Assembly (NCBI RefSeq): GCF_910592395.1
Contig: NC_088325.1
Span: 9,490,109 to 9,554,108 of the forward strand
Length of the DNA stretch: 64,000 nucleotides
Direction: 5' to 3'
Source of the DNA: Lineus longissimus
Taxonomy: Eukaryota > Nemertea > Pilidiophora > Heteronemertea > Lineidae
In this document: positions 55,324-64,000 of the stretch, piece after piece
How the letters are laid out: each line of letters begins with the position of its first letter
Numbering within the stretch: the stretch's first letter is position 1
Program-made: the position numbers and the translations under genes
Notes under the pieces: generated by a model
Seen by the model: the letters and a program-made list of their open reading frames with translations, nothing else
Told to the model about the DNA's origin: nothing
The model's database searches: none

Positions 55324-56599
55324 GATGTCATCGATCTGATGTCATCGATATGCTTTACTTCAAGGACTATTTCATGTACATAAGAGATATCAATTTGTTC
55401 TACAAGACAACCAGGAATACCGTATTACGGAATACCGTATTAAGTGGGTGGGTAGTAATACGAAAATTAGAAATAATTGCTCACACATGACAGTGTTTAA
55501 AAATAGAATCTGCTTCGATTAGTTTCCTTTTGTACTTCTCAATAACAAGGTTTGACGTAACAGCCAGCAAAGCCAGAAACAGTGATGTAAGAGCTGGCAA
55601 TGACCCTTATTCACGTATTGATAAGGTTTTTGGCAGAGGAAATTCAATAGGTTTCCTTATTATTTGCACCAAAAAAGTTCCTTTGTTTCTCATTGTTAGG
55701 AAGATTTGTGAACCTGAAAGACTGTTTTATCCCTTCAACATTGTTTACTGACCCCAAATTGATACTTGATATAAGTTATCAAAGAACACTTTACATTTTA
55801 TTTCATGACTTGGGTTTCAGACTTCTAAAAATTCACCCAGTATATACTGTATACGTATCTCTTCACCTTAATCGTCAAGCAAGTTAGGGGTTTCTTGGAC
55901 AAGGCATGTTAATTTATGTTTGTGAAGTACATGTTATTCTTCTGCACTTCAGGTGAAGTATATCATCTTTGGCCTGCCAAATGGCGTTCCTCCTCAGAGT
56001 TAAAGAGCCGAACACAAGGAGATTATCCCAGCAGCTGGCTGGGATAATTGGGTTGGCTCAATGCTCACATGTGCTCTCTCTCAAAACTTCCCTATTTCCC
56101 TACTCCCAAAATAAATTATGCATCACTGTGCGTGCATGTAAAGCAATGCTTCTATCGTTACCAAGACCAAGTTGGTGGGTGGAGTTATGTGTGTTGCTTT
56201 AGTGATATATATGTAAATCAATCTCTGCGCGCTCTATTGGAATATTTGGCACTTAGCACTCCTCATGACCATCACACTCAGGCAGTTTTGGCCAAAAACA
56301 GATGTGCTTATAATGTCTTCTGGTGATGAAGTTTCGCACTTACTGTTTAAATTGTTCTTCTGTAAGGGGAGAGCATTAACGCCATTTAGTTACCCTAACC
56401 ATTACATTCCTTCAAAAACTGCGACCGCCGGGTAGGGGTTGAAAAGTGGCAATTTCATTTAAAAATTGAGGAAATCCCGGCTACAAGTTCCTTTGAAATA
56501 ATCTGTCTTTGGTTTTGTGCATATCCCCTAGTAAGAGAGATCACGAAAAATACACAATACCTTTGAAGAAAAAACCCCAAAAAACAACAAGATGCTTAC
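55324..56599. other. Unassigned sequence
   Basis: Several short plus-strand frames without domains. It lies in the intron downstream of the Ig-like exon of the minus-strand gene. Confidence 0.45.
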
Positions 56600-56910
56600 C
56601 ATCATTATCAGCAGTGTTTGATCTGTTAAAAATGTCATCTATCGTCCTGGAAATCGTCTTCTCCCCAATAACGTTTTCAGCTGTACAATTAATACTGTGC
56701 TTTCTCCGCTCGTTGTCCACGTGTACGATTACGGTGCTTCTAGTCCGTTTTTGACCATCCTTAGTCCCTGTGCAGCCAACATCTGTAACAGTAACCGTCG
56801 CTTTGCCTTTGAAGGGTTGCTGGAAAATAGGTTTAGTCATGGTAAAAGCCAAAGTGTCTATCTCATCTATATCACTTACCCTAAAGTGGAACCTCCCTTT
56901 AGCAGGCACC
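56600..56910 (-). CDS. Ig-like domain exon of the receptor-like gene
   Basis: The minus frame reads VPAKGRFHFRVSDIDEIDTL, then FKGKATVTVTDVGCTGT and STVIVHVDNERRKHSINCTA, then ENVIGEKTISRTID. The last block fits the F-G strands of an Ig domain ('y.C.A.N..G....'), with the earlier Cys in VGCTG as a possible partner. The exon ends GATG|gtaagc in phase 1, matching the membrane exon. The 5' border is unclear: upstream homologous-looking sequence (to about 57,045) continues in another frame (EVNLNGIGQFG, KEGVLNIEW), so a 1-base shift or a separate exon must be assumed. Confidence 0.5.
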
Positions 56911-57191
56911 ACTCTATGTTAAGGACACCCTCTTTATTTAGAGATTCTGCATTTGTACCAAATTGGCCGATTCCATTTAAATTGACCTCATTGGCAAGAA
57001 AAAAGGGCACCTCCCGATTAGCAACAGCATTTGTTTGTCACAAGGGCGGCCTTTAAGCTGACGGGTCAAATAAATGCATTTGGATCTTCTGCTGAATATT
57101 CCCATTACCCCGAGTGCACAATCAAAAGCGAGGCATTATCTATCTGCAAACACCCTAGGGTGAACATCAAGTGAGAGCGTCCAGATATCAG

Positions 57192-57207
57192 TAGGGTAGG
57201 GTAAATA
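57192..57207 (+). repeat. Left TIR of the hAT-like transposon
   Basis: tagggtagggtaaata, preceded by target duplication atatcag. Confidence 0.92.
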
Positions 57208-57595
57208 ACTTTTTTTTTTCGAAACAGGTTTTTTCTGAGGCGAAATTTATTGCTGAGTAAGAATCCGTTAAATTTTTTTACATCTTATGATTTTTTGGGT
57301 CAGTACAGAGGCCATTTTTGAAAATAACGGCCAAATTCACATTTTTTTAAATCATAATTTGCTCTTGTATATAGATATCCCCTTTAACCTGTTTTTTGGG
57401 GGGCTACTTGCTTCACTGAAGCAGTTGAACAGGTCATAACAGTAATGCACAGTATCTAAAAGTCAATGAAATTTTAGGAGGTTCACTAAAAGTATCTATT
57501 TTACAGCTTGGATGCAAAAAAAACCGAACGGCTGACATGGCTGAAGAAATCCACTCTTTTTGTACAGTTCATAAAATTATCAAGTCAAACTATTT

Positions 57596-60436
57596 TTAAC
57601 AAGTGAAAATTGATTTAAGCAGCGCATCAACGCCATCTCGTAGTTCATTTTCAGGACGAATCGCATTCCGGATTGATGTTTTGAGTTCTTCTTTCGTAAA
57701 GTTCTCGAATTTGAATTTCCCGTCCAACCTTTTCACACGCCGCTTCTGACGAATGTCTGGAGCTATTGTTGCTCGTAAGTAGGAAACTTCTAGCAGTAAC
57801 TGTTTTTCATTGAGTTTGTCCAATGAATCCAAATCAGCAATGGTCATTGGACCACCATGTGCCTTACACTTCGCCAAGATGTCCATTGTTTTCTCTCGCT
57901 TCTTCTTCTTAAGTTCTTCTCTCTTTTGCAGGGCTAGAACTTTTGATTGTTTTACAGTAGCCAGAAAGTCATTCTCCATTTTTTGCACCATTTTCACCTC
58001 ATCAGAAGTTCTAGCCCACTTCCATTCCATTTTCCTCTCGTCTACACTCTTGTCTTGGAAGTTTGAGTCCATGAGATAGGCATTTGTTGCCACTATGTTC
58101 TTCTGTGATATTCTTTGTACCGACGTAGTTCCTCCACACACCCTCAATCGATTGTCCAACTTTGCGAATTCACTTTCACAGCCTAGGTTTGTTAGAGGGG
58201 CGTGAACCATTTTTGCGGCTGTTGCATCATCGTCTGGTTCACCCTGCTGCTTGAAGAACTTCATGGCCCCCAATTGTCTTTCCAAAGTATCCAAGATCTC
58301 ATCGATCACAGCACCTACCAAACGACCTTTACCAGTGTTTAGGTCACAATAATCTTTCTTCTGTTGTAGTTCTTCAGTTTTCTGCTTGAAGAAGTCCCTT
58401 ACCCCATGCCATCCTCCAGAATACTCAGCGGCTTTGTGATCAATTCCCAACAGCCTCATAATTGGAAAAATGACCAGCTCTCCAATTTCATTGTAAACCT
58501 CTGAGCACAGTAGGAACCACTCGTTCTGAATGTATGTACTCACAGCCAACACAAGTTTGTTTGCGTTGATATCCACCACTGAATCAAAAAAGTCAATTAC
58601 GGATTGCCTCCTTGCCATGAACTCCTTGGCAATCTCCGCAATGCGTCCAAAACGATTAGCCGTGAATCCTTTGAACCCAGCATTTTCAATTCCATTTACT
58701 TCCATCCAAGACTTGTATTCATTGAACAGTGACAAGGAATGACTCGCATGGCTCGGTGACAATAACTTGGATATCGCAATTTGTGCTAGAGTATGAACTG
58801 AGGTAGATGGTGATAGAAATGCCTTCTGACCCGCAGATACATCCAAGAGCTTCTGTACACCTATCTTACTTTCTGTGTCCTGAAACACTTTGTCAACCGC
58901 ATGATCAATGCCTAGGATAATATGAGCACAGCACTTCAAGACTTTCTCTTCTTCTACCCCTAGCCCTTCTAGTAACTTGTCACAATCCCCAGCTCTATCT
59001 GTCATCCAAAAATCCACTGCTGATTTCAGTTCTTCAACCTCCACACCTGCCAGAACAGCCAAGCATTTCAGCTTCAACTCATAACCAGCTGCACCATCTT
59101 CCCCGCTGTGGCTCACGTTTTCCAGATATCCTGTAGTAAGTGTCTTCCTCTCAATGTTGGGACCAGAGACTGTAATGTGATCTGCCTTTACATCGTACAA
59201 TCTATGCCCTGCGGCTTTTGTCGTGTCATCCAGTCCAACGGTAACAACATCGTCATCACCCTTATTCACAAGATAATCAGCAGCCATTTTTAGGTTAAGA
59301 TATGCAGCATCTTCAAGATACTTATTGATGCAACGATTAGATGGGAAAACATTTGATAGATCTCTAGCAGAACGTCGCTGCTTCTCATCTCTATCTGTCC
59401 CACGCACGTCGTCATCATCAATCAACTCGGACTCACTTTCGGAATCAGACAGGTCTGCTGACTTCAACCAGTTCTGACCAAAGATAATGTTTGCAGTTTT
59501 GATGATTATACCAATGACGTCCTCGCGACTAACCTTGTGATCAGCAAGGCACTGGACTGTACACCTGATTATTTTCTCGTCAATACACTTCCTGCTGATT
59601 CGTACTGGAATCTCTGGAAAAACACGGTTCTGATGCTTCGGTATCGCTGATGTGGAAGCTCCTCTAGAACGTGTAACAGGCCTTGCTGAATGTTGATGCA
59701 CTGTCTTGACTTTGTCTTCACATAGTGCATCAAAATCAGGATCAACGTCACTGTCAGTGTCCTTTAATGTCAAACTGAATTGTAGTTTTCGAGAAAGTTC
59801 TTCTTCTTCCTTATGCTGCTGCATGTCAGTTCGCTTTCTCTCCTCTGCTGCTGTCCTGTCCTTATTCCGATTCCTTTGTTTTTCCCACGCACGGGAGGTT
59901 GTGGATACGTTACAAGTTGCAGTGTAAGATCCATGGCAATTATCTGAATAGAATTGTTCATCCTCGGTTGTCATCTTTACCCCATAGGTCGATTCCATTT
60001 TGTTCTGATACACTTTATCTTTCGTTCGTTTGTCATACGCATTAGCAGTCATTCTGTCATTGAAATCATCAACCTTTTTATTCCAGTTCTCAGTCTTGTT
60101 GTAGTTCACGTTTCTGTACTTCTTCAAGAGAACCTGGAAATCACCGTAGTCCTCCTTTATCTTCTTAGCCACATTCTTTTCAGAGAGTGGATACACATTT
60201 TTCGAGATCCAGTCGTCAATCAGCTCTCTGGCGACCTTGTTGCTTGCATCTACTTGTGAAATCACAGTGCGACCAGATTTCACAGTGCACAAATACAACA
60301 TTCTTCCAATGACATGCTGTCCATTCTGTAGCCTTGATTTACTGTGAAATTCATCGATCTCCCTGTATTCGGTCCCTTTCAGTTCATGAGCGATTGAATC
60401 TTTTCGTGTTCTTAACGCTTTCGATTTGGCTGCCAT
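57596..60436 (-). CDS. Divergent hAT-like transposase, 946 aa
   Basis: A single intact frame from an ATG in gaccaccATGG context. Residues 1-400 are Lys/Arg/Asp-rich with acidic patches and no zinc finger I can name. The putative catalytic core has D403/D404 (VTVGLDDTTKAAGHRLYDVK), D480 (FWMTDRAGDCDKLL) and CCAH at 502-505, like the 'D...C..H' segment of hAT enzymes. The C-terminal part has VHAPLTNLGCESEFAKLDNR, with Glu754 and Glu756 as candidates for the last acidic residue, recalling the hAT dimerisation block. Expected role: cutting and pasting the element in the nucleus. Similarity is by motif order only; it may belong to a separate or poorly known lineage. Confidence 0.75.
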   Translation of the reverse strand: MAAKSKALRTRKDSIAHELKGTEYREIDEFHSKSRLQNGQHVIGRMLYLCTVKSGRTVISQVDASNKVARELIDDWISKNVYPLSEKNVAKKIKEDYGDFQVLLKKYRNVNYNKTENWNKKVDDFNDRMTANAYDKRTKDKVYQNKMESTYGVKMTTEDEQFYSDNCHGSYTATCNVSTTSRAWEKQRNRNKDRTAAEERKRTDMQQHKEEEELSRKLQFSLTLKDTDSDVDPDFDALCEDKVKTVHQHSARPVTRSRGASTSAIPKHQNRVFPEIPVRISRKCIDEKIIRCTVQCLADHKVSREDVIGIIIKTANIIFGQNWLKSADLSDSESESELIDDDDVRGTDRDEKQRRSARDLSNVFPSNRCINKYLEDAAYLNLKMAADYLVNKGDDDVVTVGLDDTTKAAGHRLYDVKADHITVSGPNIERKTLTTGYLENVSHSGEDGAAGYELKLKCLAVLAGVEVEELKSAVDFWMTDRAGDCDKLLEGLGVEEEKVLKCCAHIILGIDHAVDKVFQDTESKIGVQKLLDVSAGQKAFLSPSTSVHTLAQIAISKLLSPSHASHSLSLFNEYKSWMEVNGIENAGFKGFTANRFGRIAEIAKEFMARRQSVIDFFDSVVDINANKLVLAVSTYIQNEWFLLCSEVYNEIGELVIFPIMRLLGIDHKAAEYSGGWHGVRDFFKQKTEELQQKKDYCDLNTGKGRLVGAVIDEILDTLERQLGAMKFFKQQGEPDDDATAAKMVHAPLTNLGCESEFAKLDNRLRVCGGTTSVQRISQKNIVATNAYLMDSNFQDKSVDERKMEWKWARTSDEVKMVQKMENDFLATVKQSKVLALQKREELKKKKREKTMDILAKCKAHGGPMTIADLDSLDKLNEKQLLLEVSYLRATIAPDIRQKRRVKRLDGKFKFENFTKEELKTSIRNAIRPENELRDGVDALLKSIFTC

Positions 60437-61547
60437 GGTGGTCTACTTCTGAAAAACAGATATATTTCTAGCTATTCTAATGCGGTGATCATTCGAGGAA
60501 ATTATATGGGCCTATAGTAATCAGCGATGTTCTAACGGGGCAGGAATAGAAACATCACGCACATGGCACTGCGTTGTAACAATGCATCACTGACAATGAC
60601 GGTTAATTCATTTGCAGTAGTTTTTGGATGACGCCTAAGGAACACCTCTCCTTCAGAGCTTAATAATATGGCATGAAAATCGGCACTGCTCTATCAGCTG
60701 AAACGTGAAAATTCTGTTCACTTACTTGAAGAGCTTTTACAAATTCCAATCACAATATAGGTAGAAAGTTGTGGAAATGTGTAATTACGCTTTTCATCTA
60801 CCATGCAGGATTCATTGAATCTATGTTGGGTTAATGCTGGAGTAGAATCAGTTCCCAAAGCCCCAATGGTCTCACTGTTATTTTATCAATTTTTTTCTGA
60901 GATCTATTTACAGCTAGCAATGAAGATTAATTTGCATAATAGATGGAGACATATTCAAATTGTCACCACTGAATACACACCACTATTTTTTCTCATATCA
61001 AAGCCAACGCATGTGTGAACTTTGAGAACGGGACCAGTTGGTGAGTTGGGATCTGAGAGGCTGCCTAGCCTAGTATTAACTCAATAACTGCGACTTGGGG
61101 CAGGGTGTCCTACGTCTACTAGTAGGCCCTAAGTAATTAAGAAGCATTAGTTTTTTGCTTGCAAAATACCCTGCAATGGATATACGTTCATCATGTATGA
61201 CAAATATGGCTATTTCCATTAAAAAAAAAGTTTTTTCTGTCAAAATTATAATGAAATCGACCAAACACACAGTTTCTACCAAAAGCATCCATTCAATCAT
61301 GCTTTCTAGGCCAAAATTGGATTCCTTCACCCCAAAAACATAGGAATAGATATACAACATGCCATACTTTTACATTAATTTATGAAACGCAATAATAAGT
61401 CAGCAATTTGGACGCCATTTTTCAAAAATGGCGGCTGTACTGACCCAGAACGTAATTTCAGGTAAAAATGCTTTTCAGATTCAGAATCAGCACTAAATTT
61501 TGCCTTAAGAACAACTTGTTGACAAGCGATTATTTAAAAAAAGTATG
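60437..61547. other. Noncoding right part of the transposon
   Basis: Presumably carries the transposase promoter and transposase-binding subterminal repeats (inverse copy of ggtcagtacag at 61,430-61,440). No other gene. Confidence 0.55.
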
Positions 61548-61563
61548 TATTTACCCTACCCTA
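61548..61563 (-). repeat. Right TIR of the hAT-like transposon
   Basis: Exact inverse of the left TIR, followed by atatcag. Confidence 0.92.
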
Positions 61564-61807
61564 ATATCAGTACATAAACATCTTCGGACGAAGAAGCCTG
61601 AACACAATTCAACCATTTTGCACTACCATTTTTTAATTGAAAGTCTCAGCGATACAGTGCGGAGGCCAGTAATTGAATCGAGTTCATACTGTTTCGCATA
61701 ATATGTTATACGCTCTAACTCGATGTTCACCCTAGGGTGTTTGCAGATAGATAATGTCTCGCTTTCGATTCATGCACTGGGGGTAATGGGTATATTCAGT
61801 AGAAGAT

Positions 61808-64000
61808 ATATATGCACAACACGAACATTCCCGAAAGCTCGGCTTCGGCCTTACTCAGGATGTATATTGACCCGTCTCTTCTAAAGGGGATTTCGCACGA
61901 CCAACGTTTCCGCCAACATTTTACATTTTCTCGGGCAGTGAAAATGAACCTTCTGGTTTCCTGTTTGTATGTCGAGATCAGCAGGACAATCGCTAGACTC
62001 GGCCTTATGAACAAGTGTACAATAAGGCCTGCAATAGGGTTTCATTCAGAAACTTGCGTAGGACACATCAATGGCTGTAATACGGACTGGGGCGCGGTAA
62101 GGGCATTGTACTGCTTGCACGAAGTTTGCTTTAATAGAGAGGTTCGGTTTTATGATAGTAATCTATTTAACAAAATATTAGTTTTTAAGTGTCAGTCCAC
62201 GAATAGACCATGCAAAATCTCCAAAAAGGGACAAGGTGGGGGTCAGCAGAATGACTGAAACTTTTACCATTGGTTAGTCTTAGGACAGAATTATTACTGG
62301 TGAAGTACTTTTCAGAAAAAAAATTAGGACAGGAATGCGAGGCGAATACGTTTTTCAGGGATTTTCAGGAGAAATTGCCCTGTTCTGAGGTAGTCTTAAA
62401 ACTTAAGACGATAAAAGAAAAAAATACTTCAAAGAAGCTTTCTTTTTACCCTCTTAGCTCTCTCATCAGCGGCCATTACTCCAGAAAAACGTTTTCGTAT
62501 CGAGTGTATAATAAACACAGTGCATGCGCTTTAACCATGACATAAATTGCTTTTATAACAATACCATGTTAACAAGTACCCTTAGCGGTTGATGAAAAAC
62601 ATATTTTAAAGCCAAATCGATAGACGAAAATTGGTCAAAATCTCAAGTGAATTAGGAGGCCGTTTCGACACCAACTTGATTTCGAAGACGGCTCGCTTCA
62701 GACTGTCTTAAAATAGGTTTAGCGATTACATCGTCGCGAAAACATGTCATTGCATGTTACATACGTGCAAACCGCTGACAACGACGGTGCCATTTTGTGC
62801 AAAATGGTGCATTTTGTAACATCATCAAAATTCCTGTGAAGGAAAAAGAGCATCAAGAGTTATACACGTATTCGTATCTGTCTGAAGTTACAAAAAAATA
62901 TCAACAATCAACGATGGAATAACTGTCATTTGCAACTCAAAGAACATCCTGACGTCACGCACTTTCAGCTGTTAAGGGTGACCTGACCAAAAATGCTAAA
63001 CTTCCCTGGGATATTTTTGCCTTTCAGTGTCTATTCATCAAACAATGTTTCTGCTAGAATAAAAGTACAGGTCTTAGACAACATTTCTTGACAGAGGAAA
63101 TTTTCTTTTGAATTTTTGTTGTTCAAAGTACTATGGCTTATAAAGATAGCTTGCCTAGAGACCCTGCGAAGTATGTCTTACGCTATTTCTTATAACTGAA
63201 ATGTCACAGGGACCTGGGTGTTCACACTTCAAAGAAAAGAAGACCCCTGGGCGGTCCTATCAGAATTGTGTAGAGCTGTTAAATTTCAGGTGGTTGGGGA
63301 CGTGGCGAAATTAGGGTTCATCTAATAATCGACAGTCCTTGTCTTAACAAAATATAATGACGTTTGCTGTTTTCAAATAATAATTATTCATTCCTTCGCA
63401 TTTCATACACAAAATTCATCTTGAAATCAGTTTTCGCTACCCCTCCCCTTCCCACTTTAAAATATGACCTTTTTTATATGACTCTTTCGTCAATAATGTT
63501 TCATTAATTATATCTATCAGAATACATAGTAGTCATTTCCATTGTTCCTCTGAGGATTTCACCTGGCCTGCCAAATTATTACATCACAAAATAACATGAT
63601 ATCAGCTGTCATGTAAGGAATATTGTTACATGATATTTTTGTCTATCACCATCAATGCCACTACAGTTAGGCATGTTAGGGGTAGGGGGCGGGGGGGGTC
63701 AACACCAGATCCAAGTGTATGCATTCATCAGTCGAAATACAGGGTGGCCCCAATGGAAACCGATTAAAATTCCTTTTGCAGAAAAATGAGGTCAATATTT
63801 ATCTCGATTCTCTCCTGTATTTTATCCCTAGGTGCAATAAATTCTGAGAAGCATATCAGGGGCGATTTTACAGTTGTTCTAGTTCAACGGTAGCTAAAAC
63901 TACTGGACAGAATTGATCTCACAAATGTGTCATGTTCAAGTATATTCACTTTTTCCTCAAGTAAGATTTACCATAAATCGTGCAGTCAGATGGTGGTGGA
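61808..64000. other. Unassigned sequence
   Basis: A 148-codon plus frame (61,812-62,258) and a 91-codon frame (62,270-62,545) show no domain or splice support. The rest has short poly-A and poly-G runs only. If the Ig-TM-ankyrin gene has more 5' exons, they are here or beyond the window, but I could not see them. Confidence 0.45.

Larger units (their letters stand above)
57192..61563 (-). mobile_element. Intact-looking hAT-like DNA transposon, 4,372 bp
   Basis: Perfect 16 bp terminal inverted repeats, tagggtagggtaaata at the left and its inverse at the right. The flanking duplication is atatcag on both sides (57,185-57,191 and 61,564-61,570); an eighth base differs. Longer subterminal inverted similarity follows (ggtcagtacag..gccattt and ttgaaaa). 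One long intronless ORF on the minus strand fills the middle. A T/CAGGG-type end with a ~8 bp duplication is the hAT pattern. Confidence 0.9.
57084..61807. mobile_element. Older inverted-repeat element split by the hAT-like transposon
   Basis: 57,084-57,178 is repeated inverted at 61,712-61,807 (atcttctRctgaatat..cc, then tatctatctgcaaacaccct and agggtgaacatc). With the inner transposon removed, about 350 bp remain, the size of a MITE. Its own target duplication is not visible. Confidence 0.8.

Noticed and set aside
61812-62258. 148-codon plus ORF beside the transposon
   Set aside because: Starts at the edge of the outer repeat, no domain and no splice support.

Overview
This is animal nuclear DNA, not prokaryotic. 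It has spliced exons with GT/AG borders, introns of up to about 20 kb, several classes of degraded retroelements (BEL/Pao, Ty3/gypsy, LINE, Penelope-like), cut-and-paste DNA transposons, MITEs, a tRNA-derived SINE head and many mini- and microsatellites. The element mix, AT-rich composition and an 'acaagaggcccaagggcct' type repeat suggest a marine invertebrate (mollusc, echinoderm, cephalochordate or similar). I cannot fix the phylum from the sequence alone.

The main host gene I can reconstruct lies on the minus strand and would span about 10.3-57.0 kb. Read 5' to 3' it has an immunoglobulin-like exon (about 56.6-56.9 kb), a transmembrane exon (38.08-38.23 kb), an acidic juxtamembrane exon (18.15-18.26 kb), then a run of single-repeat ankyrin exons (17.1 down to 10.3 kb). 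Splice phases agree at every junction I could check: phase 1 into the membrane exon, phase 0 from there on. The inferred product is a receptor-like protein with an Ig ectodomain, one membrane pass and a cytoplasmic ankyrin-repeat tail. The ankyrin part is an array of 99 or 102 bp exons carried on duplicated exon-plus-intron units. It includes a 716 bp tandem duplication and at least four decayed exons. A second, smaller multi-exon coding remnant lies on the plus strand at 43.8-45.2 kb, inside the largest intron.

Mobile DNA fills most of the rest. 0.6-1.2 kb: Penelope-like fragments. 2.2-3.5 kb: Ty3/gypsy remnant. 5.2-6.2 kb: LINE remnant. 19.2-26.2 kb: a BEL/Pao element with nearly identical 193/194 bp LTRs and a 5 bp target duplication, but a broken 3' pol region and an inserted segment. 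26-31 kb: MITE, G-rich repeats and minisatellites. 35-37.5 kb: a TIR element and a ~290 bp tandem repeat. 39.3-42.3 kb: a foldback-like inverted repeat with a nested MITE. 46.2-47.0 kb: LINE remnant (minus). 47.4-51.7 kb: degraded Ty3/gypsy element with LTRs. 51.9-52.7 kb: Harbinger-derived element with ~295 bp inverted repeats. 57.1-61.8 kb: an apparently intact hAT-like DNA transposon (946-codon intronless ORF, perfect 16 bp TIRs, 7 bp target duplication) sitting inside an older inverted-repeat element.

The two items most worth following up are the inferred Ig-TM-ankyrin receptor gene and the intact 4.37 kb DNA transposon with a divergent transposase.
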